Shown: positions 11,352 through 20,906 of the stretch, in pieces
How positions within the stretch are numbered: the first letter of the stretch is position 1
How the letters are laid out: each line of letters starts with the position of its first letter
Source of the DNA: Pectobacterium betavasculorum
Lineage (GTDB): Bacteria > Pseudomonadota > Gammaproteobacteria > Enterobacterales > Enterobacteriaceae
Assembly (NCBI RefSeq): GCF_000749845.1
Contig: NZ_JQHM01000002.1
Coordinates: 62,001-126,000, forward strand
Reading direction: 5' to 3'
Length of the DNA: 64,000 nucleotides
Position numbers and translations under genes: made by a program
Notes under the pieces: generated by a model
Seen by the model: the letters and a program-made list of their open reading frames with translations, nothing else
The model's database searches: none
What the model was told of the DNA's origin: nothing

Positions 11352-11735
11352 CAAAAAGTTGGGGGTACTGATTGCTCAATACCCCCGGTTCGTTTTATAG
11401 CTATCCCGCTACACATTTGCATCCCTGCTCATCCGTGAAAACTTTTCCTTTTTGGTCATCCTGACCCACAATCCTTGCTGGCGTCCCACTTTCGTCCTGA
11501 CGTTTCCATCCTGTATCTTCCGTGATTCAATCCCTTTAGGCTCCTGCCCCACCGACATTCCTAATCGGCTCTCGGTCTCCGTCCTGGAGGTGTCCCTGAT
11601 TTCATCCTGAAATCGTTTTTCTTCCTGAAAACCGCGCTTCTTCCTGAAACCACTGTTTCTTCCTAAAACAATGTCTCTTCCTGAAAACGCTCCGAGTGCA
11701 GTAACGTTATTTTGTTACCGATAGTCACCGTTATA
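11352..11735 (-). ncRNA. rsmB: RsmB/CsrB-type regulatory RNA that sequesters CsrA/RsmA
   Basis: A non-coding RNA on the minus strand between syd and yqcC, the position of csrB in E. coli. I count about 23 GGA motifs on the RNA strand, many as CAGGA(A/U)G in predicted hairpin loops, the hallmark of RNAs that titrate the translational repressor CsrA/RsmA. The 3' end has AAACGAACCGGG as in E. coli CsrB, followed by a 7-bp GGGGGTA/TACCCCC stem (11380-11386 with 11361-11367) and a U run near 11353-11357. In soft-rot bacteria this RNA promotes production of plant-degrading exoenzymes. The 5' end (about 11735) is estimated from a TATATA at 11733-11738 and the distance to the upstream activator site. 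Confidence 0.9.
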
Positions 11736-11929
11736 TACACTGAAACCGGTTACTAATTTAAGTAATAAGATGTATTAATTGTCAGCTTTCGGCAAGGGGT
11801 AAGTGACAATGTTTCTCTGCCACCCTTAAGAGACACGGTAAGATATTAACACAACAGCATGATTAATAACTAAAAAATAAAAATGAAACATATTTTCAAC
11901 ATTAAAGATAAGACATTTCCTACAGAAAA

Positions 11930-11947
11930 TGTAAGAGATCTCTCACA
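11930..11947. promoter_or_regulatory. GacA/UvrY (ExpA)-type binding site upstream of rsmB
   Basis: TGTAAGAGATCTCTCACA is an 18-base inverted repeat matching the TGTAAG-N6-CTTACA activator box with one mismatch. It is centred about 200 bases upstream of the estimated rsmB start, as for the distal UvrY site of E. coli csrB. The region between (11736-11929) is AT-rich and otherwise empty. Confidence 0.75.
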
Positions 11948-11974
11948 AAGCCGAAAGTGAAATTCGATTAACCA

Positions 11975-12523
11975 TTAGAGCACTAACGGATTAAGGCCTG
12001 AAAGAAACGTCGCCAACGTCGGCGCTAAGCACTGGCGTTTCTTTGTTCCAAATTCTTCCAGAATGATCTCTCCTGAAACATTACACAACGACACCATCGT
12101 CATCTCAGAATTGGTCGTCGCTAAAAATAGCGTCGGCGTAAGCTTGAGACGCTTCTGCGTTAACAAATGGCCAATCAGATTTTCCTGCATGCGAGTGAAG
12201 TCCTCTTCACTCCACACCTGCAACAGTTGGCAAGATAGTGAATCAAACTGCGCCGCCATATCCCCAGCATACTGCGCGGTGTAGAAAGCGTGAACATCAG
12301 GATGCAGGCTGATTTCCAGCGCGCGTTCCACGCCATCCAATGCGGCTGAAGGGACAAAAGGCTGTGGCGACCAGTAAACCGCATCCTCATGATTTTCAAC
12401 AATACACGGGGAAGGTATACCGTAAAGCGCTTCACTGGCGGGCAAATGCCCCTTTTCTTGTTGCCAACAGGCGACATAGCGCTGGGTAAACGCTGTCAGT
12501 GCAGAAACAACCTCATGCTCCAT
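11975..12523 (-). CDS. syd: Syd, SecY-interacting protein
   Basis: A 182-residue cytoplasmic protein that binds SecY and is thought to monitor translocon assembly. It aligns with E. coli Syd (181) across [34 protein letters not shown] and [17 protein letters not shown]. The start MEHEVVSAL (12521-12523) matches the E. coli N-terminus; in-frame upstream codons (12535, 12538) would add four or five residues. It is divergent from queF and ends near the rsmB upstream region. Confidence 0.93.
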   Translation of the reverse strand: MEHEVVSALTAFTQRYVACWQQEKGHLPASEALYGIPSPCIVENHEDAVYWSPQPFVPSAALDGVERALEISLHPDVHAFYTAQYAGDMAAQFDSLSCQLLQVWSEEDFTRMQENLIGHLLTQKRLKLTPTLFLATTNSEMTMVSLCNVSGEIILEEFGTKKRQCLAPTLATFLSGLNPLVL

Positions 12524-12593
12524 AATTTTTCTCATCACTCTTTTAGTCAGGTTACACTATTCGCCATTACACTTATCACATCAAGGTAACAGC

Positions 12594-13442
12594 ATGTCCG
12601 TTTATGACAAGCAGCAGGCCCTAAGCGGGCTAACACTGGGCAAACCCACTGCCTACCACGATCGCTATGATGCCGCTCTTCTGCAACCCGTGCCACGCAG
12701 CCTGAACCGCGATCCACTCGGTATTTATCCTGACAACCTGCCGTTTCATGGTGCCGATATCTGGACACTCTACGAGCTTTCCTGGCTGAATAACCACGGT
12801 GTCCCCCAGGTGGCCGTCGGTGAAATGCATCTCAATGCAGAAAGTCGGAACCTGATTGAATCAAAAAGTTTTAAGCTGTATCTGAACAGCTTTAATCAGA
12901 CGAAATTCGACAGTTGGGAAAGTGTGTGCGCAACGTTAACCAACGATTTGGCGCATTGTGCCCAAGGAGATGTGAGCGTCACGCTATTCAAACTCAGCGA
13001 GCTTGAAGGTCAACCGCTAACCGCATTCACAGGCGAGTGCATCGATGAACAAGACATTCAGATCGACAGTTACGATTTCAACGCCGACTATCTGGCGACA
13101 AATGAGCAGGACGCCCCTGTCGTTGAAGAAACGCTGGTCAGCCACCTGCTAAAATCCAACTGTTTGATCACCCATCAGCCCGACTGGGGCTCCGTACAAA
13201 TTCACTATCGCGGTAAACGCATTAATCGTGAAGCGCTGCTACGCTACATTGTCTCATTTCGCCACCATAACGAATTTCACGAACAGTGCGTGGAACGCAT
13301 TTTTAACGACCTCATGCACTACTACCAACCGGAAAAACTCAGCGTGTATGCTCGCTACACTCGACGCGGCGGACTGGACATCAATCCGTGGCGCAGCAAC
13401 TACGCCGCTAGTGTGCCAAATGGACGCCTGCCGCGCCAGTAA
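12594..13442 (+). CDS. queF: NADPH-dependent 7-cyano-7-deazaguanine reductase
   Basis: A 282-residue enzyme, exactly the E. coli length, that reduces preQ0 to preQ1 in queuosine synthesis. The NADPH-binding [11 protein letters not shown] is at residues 89-99; the catalytic Cys190 ([14 protein letters not shown]) and Asp197 are present, and the C-terminal [14 protein letters not shown] is conserved. AAGGTAAC precedes the ATG. It stands alone, divergent from syd by 70 bases. Confidence 0.97.
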   Translation: MSVYDKQQALSGLTLGKPTAYHDRYDAALLQPVPRSLNRDPLGIYPDNLPFHGADIWTLYELSWLNNHGVPQVAVGEMHLNAESRNLIESKSFKLYLNSFNQTKFDSWESVCATLTNDLAHCAQGDVSVTLFKLSELEGQPLTAFTGECIDEQDIQIDSYDFNADYLATNEQDAPVVEETLVSHLLKSNCLITHQPDWGSVQIHYRGKRINREALLRYIVSFRHHNEFHEQCVERIFNDLMHYYQPEKLSVYARYTRRGGLDINPWRSNYAASVPNGRLPRQ

Positions 13443-13758
13443 CTCACCGACGACGGCGTATCATTGTGAAATAGTGCGTAGCGTCACGCAAGTTAGCCGA
13501 GAGACTAGCGTCAGCATTGGAAAAAATGATGGCAGCGCGTTAAGGTGGTAGGCCAGACAACAAAAGACCCATAACGTCTGAACCGTGCTCAAGTAGGTTT
13601 ATTTAAGTCTGCGGTATGTAACGCCTGTGCGTTCCACATAACGCTTTAAATGAATGACATTCGTGCCATGTTGCTGAAACGTCGAGCGTGTAGCAACGGA
13701 TCGTGCTCTCGGCAGCCAGCATGGCATCGCGAATTATATTGCGTTTCAAGGAGCAAAA
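13443..13758 (+). other. 316-base intergenic region between queF and ppnN
   Basis: No coding frame, tRNA or strong hairpin is recognisable. Short frames here lack homology and ribosome sites. It presumably holds the ppnN promoter; an AAGGAG at 13748-13753 serves ppnN. Confidence 0.5.
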
Positions 13759-15123
13759 TTGATTACACATATCAGCCCATTGGGATCGATGGATTTGTTA
13801 TCGCAGTTGGAAGTAGACATGCTGAAAAGCACGGCTAGCAGCGACCTCTACCGTTTGTTTCGCAACTGTTCCCTCGCCGTACTGAATTCCGGTAGCCAGA
13901 CAGATAACAGTAAAGAGCTACTATCTCGTTATGAAGACTTTGATATCAACGTGCTGCGTCGCGAGCGTGGCGTCAAACTGGAACTGGTGAATCCGCCAGA
14001 AGACGCTTTCGTTGATGGCAACATCATTCGAGCCTTGCAAGCTAACCTGTTCGCCGTATTGCGCGACATTCTGTTCGTCAACGGCCAAATCGCCAGCGCA
14101 GGTCGCTATCAGAACCTGAATCTGGAAAATTCCGCCCATATCACCAATCTGGTGTTTTCTATCCTGCGTAATGCCAAGGCGCTCCATATCGGGGAAGAAC
14201 CGAACATGGTGGTCTGCTGGGGTGGTCACTCGATTAATGAAATTGAATACCTGTATGCCCGCAAGGTCGGCAGCCAGCTTGGCCTGCGTGAGCTGAATAT
14301 CTGCACAGGATGTGGTCCGGGCGCGATGGAAGCACCAATGAAAGGTGCCGCCGTCGGCCACGCGCAGCAGCGTTACAAAGAGGGCCGCTTCATTGGCATG
14401 ACCGAACCGTCCATCATTGCCGCAGAGCCGCCGAACCCGCTGGTCAATGAATTGATCATCATGCCGGATATCGAAAAGCGTCTGGAAGCCTTTGTCCGTA
14501 TCGGGCATGGCATCATTATTTTCCCCGGCGGGGTCGGAACGGCGGAAGAGTTCCTCTATCTGCTGGGCATTATGATGAACCCAGAAAACAGCGAGCAGGT
14601 ACTGCCGATTATCCTGACCGGACCGGAAGAAAGCGCAGATTATTTCCGCGTGCTGGATGAGTTCATTGTTGGCACATTAGGCCGTCAGGCGCGTCGCTAC
14701 TATTCGATCATTATTAATGACGCGGCAGAAGTCGCCCGTCAGATGAAGAAAGCGATGCCGCTGGTGAAGGAAAGCCGCCGCCATACGGGCGATGCCTACA
14801 GCTTTAACTGGTCATTGCGCATCGCACCCGATCTGCAACTGCCCTTCGAGCCGAGCCACGAAAATATGGCTGATCTTAACCTGCATCCAAATCAGCCAGC
14901 TGAAGAGCTTGCGGCCGCGCTGCGCCGGGCATTCTCCGGCATTGTGGCTGGTAATGTGAAGGAAGTTGGTATTCAGGCGATAGAGCAACGTGGGCCATAT
15001 AAAATTCATGGTGACGCGCAGATGATGAAAAGCATGGATACGCTGTTACAGGGCTTTGTCGCACAGCAGCGCATGAAGCTGCCCGGCAGCGCCTATATTC
15101 CCTGCTACGAAATCTGCTCATAA
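13759..15123 (+). CDS. ppnN: pyrimidine/purine nucleotide 5'-monophosphate nucleosidase
   Basis: A 454-residue enzyme of the LOG/lysine-decarboxylase-like fold that hydrolyses nucleoside monophosphates to base and ribose 5-phosphate and binds (p)ppGpp in E. coli. It is colinear with E. coli PpnN (454), with [35 protein letters not shown] and the signature [16 protein letters not shown]. The start is TTG at 13759-13761, with AAGGAG six bases upstream; E. coli also uses a TTG. In E. coli sdaC and sdaB follow; here xni follows directly. Confidence 0.95.
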   Translation: MITHISPLGSMDLLSQLEVDMLKSTASSDLYRLFRNCSLAVLNSGSQTDNSKELLSRYEDFDINVLRRERGVKLELVNPPEDAFVDGNIIRALQANLFAVLRDILFVNGQIASAGRYQNLNLENSAHITNLVFSILRNAKALHIGEEPNMVVCWGGHSINEIEYLYARKVGSQLGLRELNICTGCGPGAMEAPMKGAAVGHAQQRYKEGRFIGMTEPSIIAAEPPNPLVNELIIMPDIEKRLEAFVRIGHGIIIFPGGVGTAEEFLYLLGIMMNPENSEQVLPIILTGPEESADYFRVLDEFIVGTLGRQARRYYSIIINDAAEVARQMKKAMPLVKESRRHTGDAYSFNWSLRIAPDLQLPFEPSHENMADLNLHPNQPAEELAAALRRAFSGIVAGNVKEVGIQAIEQRGPYKIHGDAQMMKSMDTLLQGFVAQQRMKLPGSAYIPCYEICS

Positions 15124-15148
15124 CCGCTCACTCAACCAATATCTACGT

Positions 15149-15174
15149 GGGGAAGCCTAGCTTCCCCCCTCCTT
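15149..15174 (+). terminator. probable terminator of ppnN
   Basis: GGGGAAG (15149-15155), loop of five, CTTCCCC (15161-15167), then a pyrimidine-rich tract with four T. It sits 26 bases after the stop. Confidence 0.55.
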
Positions 15175-15189
15175 TTCAGGAATGATGCG

Positions 15190-15972
15190 ATGCCCGTCCA
15201 TTTGCTGATTGTCGACGCACTCAATCTGATTCGTCGCATTCATGCGGTACAAGGTTCTCCCTGTATCACGGCATGCCAACATGCGCTGCATCAACTCATA
15301 CAAAACAGCCAGCCTACGCACGCGGTGGCCGTCTTTGATGATGAAGATCGCGATACCAGTTGGCGTCACCAACTCCTGCCGGACTACAAGGCGGGACGCA
15401 CGCCGATGCCGGATAATTTGAAACAGGAACTCCCGCAGATTAAAGCGGCGTTTGCCGCTGTTGGTGTAGCAAGCTGGCATAGCCCCGGTAATGAAGCCGA
15501 TGATTTGGCTGCTACACTGGCGACTAAGCTGTCATCAGCGGGCTATCAGGCAACGATTGTGTCGACAGATAAAGGTTACTGCCAGTTGCTAGCACCACAC
15601 ATTCAGATCAGGGATTATTTTCAGAAGCGCTGGCTGGATTTGCCGTTTGTCGAACAAGAGTTTGGTGTTTCACCACAGCAGTTGACGGACTACTGGGGGC
15701 TGGCAGGCATCAGCAGCAGCAAGATTCCAGGCGTCGCGGGTATCGGCCCTAAAAGTGCCGCACAGCTCCTGCAACAGGCAGGAAGCCTGGAAGCGCTATA
15801 CCAGCAATTAGATGCTGTGCCGGAGAAGTGGCGTAAGAAGCTGGAACTGCATAAAGAAATGGCGCTGATCAGCCGTCAGGTTGCTACGCTGCGTACCGAC
15901 TTAACGCTTAATGGCAATCTGCAACAGTTGAGGCTACCCGTGCAGAGCAGCGCTCAGACACGTTCTTACTAA
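15190..15972 (+). CDS. xni: flap endonuclease Xni (exonuclease IX)
   Basis: A 260-residue member of the 5'-nuclease (PIN-like/FEN) family. The N-terminal acidic site is seen in [12 protein letters not shown] and [23 protein letters not shown]; the second acidic cluster is [11 protein letters not shown] and STDKGY; the helix-hairpin-helix is [22 protein letters not shown] near residues 178-199. E. coli Xni is 251 residues; the extra residues are at the C-terminus. It processes flaps in vitro in E. coli, overlapping Pol I function. Confidence 0.92.
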   Translation: MPVHLLIVDALNLIRRIHAVQGSPCITACQHALHQLIQNSQPTHAVAVFDDEDRDTSWRHQLLPDYKAGRTPMPDNLKQELPQIKAAFAAVGVASWHSPGNEADDLAATLATKLSSAGYQATIVSTDKGYCQLLAPHIQIRDYFQKRWLDLPFVEQEFGVSPQQLTDYWGLAGISSSKIPGVAGIGPKSAAQLLQQAGSLEALYQQLDAVPEKWRKKLELHKEMALISRQVATLRTDLTLNGNLQQLRLPVQSSAQTRSY

Positions 15973-15980
15973 TTAATACG

Positions 15981-16010
15981 GATGCGTACCTGAAGCTTCA
16001 GATACGCATC
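15981..16010. terminator. 30-base palindrome between convergent xni and rlmM
   Basis: A nearly perfect palindrome (14 of 15 pairs) centred on AAGCTT, placed between two converging genes. It lacks a T run, so termination is an inference from position. Confidence 0.45.
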
Positions 16011-16019
16011 TAGTAAGTG

Positions 16020-17120
16020 CTATCGCTCGTCGCGACGGCCAGGCACTGCACTCCAGAAACGACGCACATGCACAGTGACCTCTTCACGGTCATGGTACAA
16101 ATGCTTGGCATGTACTTCGGCATGAATACCATTTTCGCTCAGGCGTTCACGCAGCAGCGCCAGATTCTGTGACACTTCTTCGTAACGCTTCTTCATCGGT
16201 AGTTTGAGGTTGAATATCGTTTCACGACACCAGCCTTTAACCAGCCAATCACTCATCAGGCTGGTGACTTTAGCGGGTTTTTCCACCATATCACACACCA
16301 GCCAATAGACATTATTGCGCGGTGGCTCGAAGCGGAAACCATCCGCTTGATGGTGCATCACCTGCCCGGTGTCCATCAAGCTCGGTGCCATTGGCCCGTT
16401 GTCAACCGCATAAACCATCATGCTGCGCTTGACCAACTGATAAGTCCAGCCGCCGGGGCAAGCGCCCAAATCCACCGCGTACATACCGCTGCCCAGACGC
16501 TCATCCCACTCATCCGCAGGAACGAAAACGTGAAATGCCTCTTCAAGTTTCAGCGTAGAACGGCTCGGCGCATCAGAAGGGAACTTGAGGCGTGGGATCC
16601 CCATATAGAACGGTGAATTGTTATTGCTATAAGAGTAACCGACATAGCAACAGCCAGGCGCAATGAACAGCACATGCAGCACCGGTCGATCCTCTTTTTC
16701 ATAGCCCAGAAGAATTTTATGTTCGCGCAACGCCGCGCGCAGCGGCACGGTGAACTTGCGGCAGAATTTCATCAGCTCTTTGCTTTCATTGGTGTCAGGC
16801 ACTTCAACGCGCAGCTCCCCAGCCCGTTCAATCGCACCGGTCAACATACCAACAATCGGCGTGATACGGTCTTCTGGCGGTAGATCGCGCAGCAGTTCAC
16901 CACTGACGAACATCTGGCGGGCAAAAATCAGCTCATGGAACGGCAGCGTCTTTACCAGACGTTCGGCATCTTCATGCTGGTAGCATTCAAACACGACGTA
17001 GCCACTGTTTTCTTTTACCCGCGCGAAGCCAAATGCGTTGTGCTGCGTGGCTTTTTCCGTTATTTCCGCCGCACACTCTTTCTCAAACCCAGGACGGCAA
17101 TACAAAATGACTTTATTCAT
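16020..17120 (-). CDS. rlmM: 23S rRNA 2'-O-ribose C2498 methyltransferase
   Basis: A 366-residue enzyme, the same length as in E. coli, with an N-terminal THUMP-like domain (residues 1-170) and a Rossmann methyltransferase domain. The SAM loop is [16 protein letters not shown] near residue 217; the catalytic KDKE-type residues include the Lys of [13 protein letters not shown] and Asp of VCDMVEKP. It acts on C2498 of free 23S rRNA. It overlaps the ygdD stop by 8 bases, indicating one transcript. Confidence 0.95.
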   Translation of the reverse strand: MNKVILYCRPGFEKECAAEITEKATQHNAFGFARVKENSGYVVFECYQHEDAERLVKTLPFHELIFARQMFVSGELLRDLPPEDRITPIVGMLTGAIERAGELRVEVPDTNESKELMKFCRKFTVPLRAALREHKILLGYEKEDRPVLHVLFIAPGCCYVGYSYSNNNSPFYMGIPRLKFPSDAPSRSTLKLEEAFHVFVPADEWDERLGSGMYAVDLGACPGGWTYQLVKRSMMVYAVDNGPMAPSLMDTGQVMHHQADGFRFEPPRNNVYWLVCDMVEKPAKVTSLMSDWLVKGWCRETIFNLKLPMKKRYEEVSQNLALLRERLSENGIHAEVHAKHLYHDREEVTVHVRRFWSAVPGRRDER

Positions 17121-17508
17121 GGCGTTCAGCCTTTCTCTTCAGACGCAGTGCGCCAATCAACATTAATATCCATCCCACCAGAAAACAGGCTCCGCCAATC
17201 GGCGTCACATAAACCCACAGTTTCAGGTGAGAAAGCGCCAGACAGTACAAACTTCCGCTGAAGAGTACCGTTCCCAACGCCAGAAAAACGCTGCTCCAGT
17301 AAAACCACAGATTGGTTCGCTGTTGCATCGCAACCGCCAGCGCCAGAATCGCGAGCGTGTGAAATGCTTGATACTCAAGGCCAGTTTTTAACCAGCCCAG
17401 TTCCGTTGCACCCAGCGTTTTACTGAGAACGTGGGAACCAAACGCGCCTAGCGCGACAAAAGTAAAGCCGCTAATAGCGGCAAATACCAACATGAAACGA
17501 CTATTCAT
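17113..17508 (-). CDS. ygdD: YgdD family inner-membrane protein (DUF423)
   Basis: A 131-residue hydrophobic protein with about four membrane segments: residues 5-25, 48-63, 70-90 and 100-120. The N-terminal [20 protein letters not shown] is the family signature. Its function is unknown to me. It overlaps rlmM and follows gcvA in the same direction after a 232-base gap that contains an inverted-repeat element. Confidence 0.92.
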   Translation of the reverse strand: MNSRFMLVFAAISGFTFVALGAFGSHVLSKTLGATELGWLKTGLEYQAFHTLAILALAVAMQQRTNLWFYWSSVFLALGTVLFSGSLYCLALSHLKLWVYVTPIGGACFLVGWILMLIGALRLKRKAERHE

Positions 17509-17525
17509 CGTTATTACCTATAAAC

Positions 17526-17689
17526 GAGGTTGCTGACAAAGACCGACAAGCGGTAGTAACGGATAGATCGTAAAGACGCTGTAAACACGTCCCTGTGCAC
17601 TCGGCTTGCGCCATCCCTGGCGCAAACGCTTTACTCTTCTATTCCGTTACTCCCGTTTTCATTCTGCAAATAGATCTGTCATCAGTCTG
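17526..17689. repeat. nested inverted-repeat element, copy 1 (MITE-like)
   Basis: This 164-base stretch aligns without gaps to 61036-61199. The core (17556-17650 against 61066-61160) matches at 87 of 95 bases by my count. The core ends are inverted repeats (GTAACGGATAG and CTATTCCGTTAC), with inner inverted pairs GTAAAG/CTTTAC and a central GCGCCA/TGGCGC hairpin, so it can fold into one long stem. It has no coding capacity. It lies between gcvA and ygdD and resembles the ERIC/IRU class in size and design, but I cannot match it to the ERIC consensus. Confidence 0.85.
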
Positions 17690-17740
17690 AAACGTAGTTA
17701 TCTACGTGAGTTATTCGGTTAATCAGCCCGCGACACGGCT

Positions 17741-18664
17741 TCAGCGTGTGCCATTGTCATAGCGGAAGCGAAATTTTTCCTGCTCGCTGGCCGCGCGCGC
17801 CAGAATCCAATGGCGAAAAGCGGCTATTTTACCCAGTTCTGCCTGGCTGTCATGACATACCAGATAAAAAGCATTCCGGCTAACCAACACATCATTAAAC
17901 GGGCACACCAGTCGCCCAGCTTCGAGCTCCGTTTGCGCCATCACATTATTCGCCAGCGCCACGCCCTGCCCGTGGATCGCCGCCTGCAACACCATCGCAC
18001 TGTGGCTGAAAATCGGCCCCTGCTGCACATTAATCTGCACGCCAAGCTGACGTGTATAGGACAACCAGTCACGGCGCGATGCATCGTGAAGCAGCGTGTG
18101 TGCGACCAAATCGTCCGGTGTCTTCAACGGATGATTCCCCGTCAGTAACACCGGCGAGCAAACTGGCAGAAGATACTCGGCGTACAACTTTTCCACCCGC
18201 AATCCCGGCCAGTTTCCTCGGCCGTAGAAAATGGCGACATCCACATCATCGGCCAGACGATCTTCGTCACGATCCACCGCCTGAATACGAACATCAATCC
18301 CCGGATAGTCGGAGTTAAAGCTCGAAAGACGCGGTACCAGCCAATGAATAGCAAAGCTGGGCAGCAGGCTCACCGTTAATGCGCCTTTCGCGCTACGGGA
18401 TTGCAGCTTACGCGTCGCATCATTCAGCGATGAGAAGATCTCTTTGATATCAAGATAGTAACTCTGCCCCTCTTCAGTCAGTAACAGGGAACGATTACGA
18501 CGGCGGAATAATTTCAGCCCCAAAAAATCTTCCAGCGATTTAATCTGGTGGCTGACAGCAGCCTGCGTGACAAACAGCTCTTCTGCCGCTTTGGTAAAGC
18601 TTAAATGGCGAGCCGCCGCATCAAAAACGCGCAATGCGTTGAGCGGAGGTAGACGTTTTGACAT
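17741..18664 (-). CDS. gcvA: LysR-type regulator of glycine cleavage, GcvA
   Basis: A 307-residue LysR-family protein with an N-terminal winged helix-turn-helix (LNALRVFDAAARHLSFTKAAEELFVTQAAVSHQIKSLE, residues 8-46) and a substrate-binding domain from about residue 90. It is nearly identical to E. coli GcvA (305). GcvA activates the glycine cleavage operon and the GcvB RNA when glycine is abundant. It is divergent from gcvB, the usual arrangement, with a 250-base gap. Confidence 0.96.
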   Translation of the reverse strand: MSKRLPPLNALRVFDAAARHLSFTKAAEELFVTQAAVSHQIKSLEDFLGLKLFRRRNRSLLLTEEGQSYYLDIKEIFSSLNDATRKLQSRSAKGALTVSLLPSFAIHWLVPRLSSFNSDYPGIDVRIQAVDRDEDRLADDVDVAIFYGRGNWPGLRVEKLYAEYLLPVCSPVLLTGNHPLKTPDDLVAHTLLHDASRRDWLSYTRQLGVQINVQQGPIFSHSAMVLQAAIHGQGVALANNVMAQTELEAGRLVCPFNDVLVSRNAFYLVCHDSQAELGKIAAFRHWILARAASEQEKFRFRYDNGTR

Positions 18665-18879
18665 GAATGAAATCTTTTTGTTTGCGCTAAATCAGCGATT
18701 TATCAGGCACAGTTGTCCCCATTAAATCTTAAGATGCAGAAAGGCAATAACGGGAAAGATCGCCAGCCAGTTAGCTGACTACGCAATTAATACCAGCGGC
18801 AACAGCCAGACTCTCTGCAACAAAAAGATGACGGGTACAGATATTAGTTTTTGTAATCCGAGACATTATAATTTGTCCG

Positions 18880-18908
18880 TTGAGGATGTACCAGCAAATA
18901 CCTATATT
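18880..18908 (+). promoter_or_regulatory. promoter of gcvB
   Basis: TTGAGG (18880-18885), a 17-base spacer and TATATT (18903-18908), ending six bases before the first base of GcvB. GcvA is expected to bind just upstream. Confidence 0.7.
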
Positions 18909-18914
18909 AGCGCA

Positions 18915-19113
18915 ACTTCCTGAGCCGGAACGAAAAGTGCGGAGGGGTGACCTGAGGTGCTTTTGGCTTGTGGTTGTGATGTTGTGTTTGCTATTTATTT
19001 GTCTGCCTTTTGCAGATGTGGTAGCGAGTCTACCCTATTCACTTCCTGTACATTTACCCTGTCTGTCTAAAGTGATTTTTTATGTAGCACCGCAAATTGC
19101 GGTGCTTTTTTTT
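18915..19113 (+). ncRNA. gcvB: GcvB small regulatory RNA
   Basis: A 199-nt RNA starting ACTTCCTGAGCCGGAACG as in E. coli GcvB (about 205 nt). The GU-rich R1 seed is at about 18966-18990 (GGCTTGTGGTTGTGATGTTG); the conserved CACTTCCTGTACATTTACCC is near 19038-19057, and the terminator hairpin AGCACCGC/GCGGTGCT with a T run is at 19087-19113. GcvB works with Hfq to repress many amino-acid and peptide transporter mRNAs. A 93-codon frame across it is a chance frame. Confidence 0.96.
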
Positions 19114-19125
19114 CGTCTGGGGCAA

Positions 19126-19156
19126 AAACAAAAAAGCCAGCGTTTTGCCGCTGGCG
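19126..19156 (-). terminator. terminator of ygdI
   Basis: On the minus strand GCCAGCG/CGCTGGC (19149-19155 with 19136-19142) followed by a U run (19131-19135). It is 55 bases after the ygdI stop, back to back with the gcvB terminator. Confidence 0.75.
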
Positions 19157-19210
19157 TTTGAGTCTGCATTAACAACATTAGCGATATTCAACAACGTTAG
19201 CGATCTTCGA

Positions 19211-19432
19211 TTATTTCGCTTCAACCATTTCCCGCACATTATCACGACTAATCTGCTGATTCTGTCCATACGCGTCGGTATAACTGATCATACCCGTGTC
19301 GCTATCCACTTTTGGTTTCCCTTCAGCAATGATAGTCCGCCCATCATTGGTATGGAGAACATAATTACTCGAACAGGCAGCCAGAGAAAACGCCATGACA
19401 ACAGCGGCAAAAATAGAGATTTTATTCTTCAT
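19211..19432 (-). CDS. ygdI: YgdI-type small lipoprotein (DUF903)
   Basis: A 73-residue lipoprotein precursor: a basic N-terminus, hydrophobic stretch and lipobox FSLAACSS with the modified Cys at residue 20, then a 50-residue SH3-like domain (YVLHTNDGRTIIAEGKPKVD). It is paralogous to ygdR at 59518-59736 of this window. Ser after Cys suggests sorting to the outer membrane. Its role is unknown. Confidence 0.92.
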   Translation of the reverse strand: MKNKISIFAAVVMAFSLAACSSNYVLHTNDGRTIIAEGKPKVDSDTGMISYTDAYGQNQQISRDNVREMVEAK

Positions 19433-19614
19433 AATTAGCCCTCATCAACTTTAAATGTCATCCAATATACTTATATCATCAGGAAATCCTGAAAAATAAC
19501 ACTTTAAAGCGTAGCAAGAATTATTTTTTTTTCCATAAAATCGCATTAAGTATAGTCCTAAACTTGTCTCTCTCGACAAAATGCGACAGGATCTGCCTCC
19601 AAAAGAGGATGCTC

Positions 19615-20820
19615 ATGACACCGTTTAACCCCGCCACCTTTCGCCAACAGTTTCCGGCTATCCAGCACGCGACAGTGTATCTTGATAGTGCAGCGACCGC
19701 ACTGAAGCCCCAGTCCGTCATTGATGCGATGCAGCAGTTCTATTCTAGTGAAAGTGGTACGGTACATCGCAGCCAGCATCGCGGCGCGCAGGCACTAACC
19801 CTGCGTTTTGAAGGCGCTCGTGAGCAAGTTGCCGCCTTACTCCATGCAGACGATCCGCGTTCTATTGTCTGGACCAGAGGCACGACAGAAGCCATCAATC
19901 TGGTCGCGCAAAGCTATGCCCGCCCTCGCCTTCAACCGGGCGACGAGATCGTCGTTAGCGAAGCGGAGCATCACGCTAATCTCATTCCCTGGCTGATGGT
20001 GGCGCAGCAAACCGGTGCGAGCGTGGTGAAATTACCGATAGGCGCAGATTTCTTACCGGATATTGAGCAGTTAACCACGTTGATCACGCCAAAAACTCGC
20101 CTGCTGGCGCTGGGTCAGATGTCAAACGTGACGGGTGGCCAGCCCGATCTGGCGCGTGCGATTACGTTGGCTCATCGCTATGGCGCGGTGGTGATGGTTG
20201 ACGGTGCGCAGGGCATCGTTCATTGCCCACCGGATGTACAGGCGCTGGATATCGATTTTTACGCATTTTCCGGGCACAAACTTTATGCACCTACCGGGAT
20301 TGGCGTGCTATATGGCAAAACCGCATTGCTGGAAAGCATGGTGCCGTGGCAAGGCGGTGGAAAAATGATGGCGCGGGTTTCCTTTGACGGGTTCCAGCCA
20401 CAAGCGATTCCACAACGGTTTGAAGCGGGGACACCGCATATTGCTGGCGTGCTTGGTCTGTCTGCCGCGCTAGACTGGCTGACCACGCTGGATTGGCACG
20501 CCGCAGAGCAGCACAGCCAGCAGTTGGCGCTGCACGCTGAAATTCATCTGGCGCAGTTTCCCGGTTTTCGTAGCTTCCGTTGTGCAAATTCCAGCGTACT
20601 GTCCTTTGATATTGCCGGTGTGCACCACAGCGATCTGATTACACTACTCGCCGAAAGCGGCATCGCGCTGCGTGCTGGACATCACTGCGCGCAGCCGCTA
20701 ATGGACGCACTCGGCATCAGCGGCACGATCCGCGCCTCGTTTGCCCCGTATAATAACCAACAAGATGTTGCTGCGCTGATCGCCGCAATGGGCAACGCCC
20801 TTGAGTTGCTGAGCGACTAG
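19615..20820 (+). CDS. csdA: cysteine desulfurase CsdA
   Basis: A 401-residue PLP enzyme, the E. coli length, that releases sulfur from cysteine as a persulfide. The PLP lysine is in [18 protein letters not shown] (near residue 222) and the catalytic cysteine in RAGHHCAQP (near 358). The start MTPFNPATF (19615) has AGAGGA 8-13 bases upstream; an upstream in-frame start at 19564 lacks homology. CsdE follows after 86 bases and TcdA is next, forming the CSD sulfur-transfer system linked to cyclic t6A formation. Confidence 0.96.
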   Translation: MTPFNPATFRQQFPAIQHATVYLDSAATALKPQSVIDAMQQFYSSESGTVHRSQHRGAQALTLRFEGAREQVAALLHADDPRSIVWTRGTTEAINLVAQSYARPRLQPGDEIVVSEAEHHANLIPWLMVAQQTGASVVKLPIGADFLPDIEQLTTLITPKTRLLALGQMSNVTGGQPDLARAITLAHRYGAVVMVDGAQGIVHCPPDVQALDIDFYAFSGHKLYAPTGIGVLYGKTALLESMVPWQGGGKMMARVSFDGFQPQAIPQRFEAGTPHIAGVLGLSAALDWLTTLDWHAAEQHSQQLALHAEIHLAQFPGFRSFRCANSSVLSFDIAGVHHSDLITLLAESGIALRAGHHCAQPLMDALGISGTIRASFAPYNNQQDVAALIAAMGNALELLSD

Positions 20821-20851
20821 CCGACTCGACAAACGATAATCGACCATACAC

Positions 20852-20893
20852 TATTGATTGTATAAAACCTATTGATCGTATAAAACCTATTGA
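20852..20893 (+). repeat. 18-base tandem repeat between csdA and csdE
   Basis: Two 18-base units (20852-20869 and 20870-20887; TATTGAT-GTATAAAACC with one difference) and a partial third (TATTGATCG at 20888). They separate csdA from csdE by 86 bases. Confidence 0.8.
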
Positions 20894-20906
20894 TCGACAA
20901 CGGACT

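Noticed and set aside
13650-13838. 62-codon frame before ppnN
   Set aside because: No ribosome site, and it overlaps the start of ppnN in another frame.
17556-17650. Calling the nested inverted repeat an ERIC element
   Set aside because: Size and design are similar, but I could not match the conserved ERIC core, so it is described only as MITE-like.
18880-19161. 93-codon frame through the gcvB region
   Set aside because: It crosses the gcvB promoter, the whole GcvB RNA and its terminator; the RNA explains the conservation.
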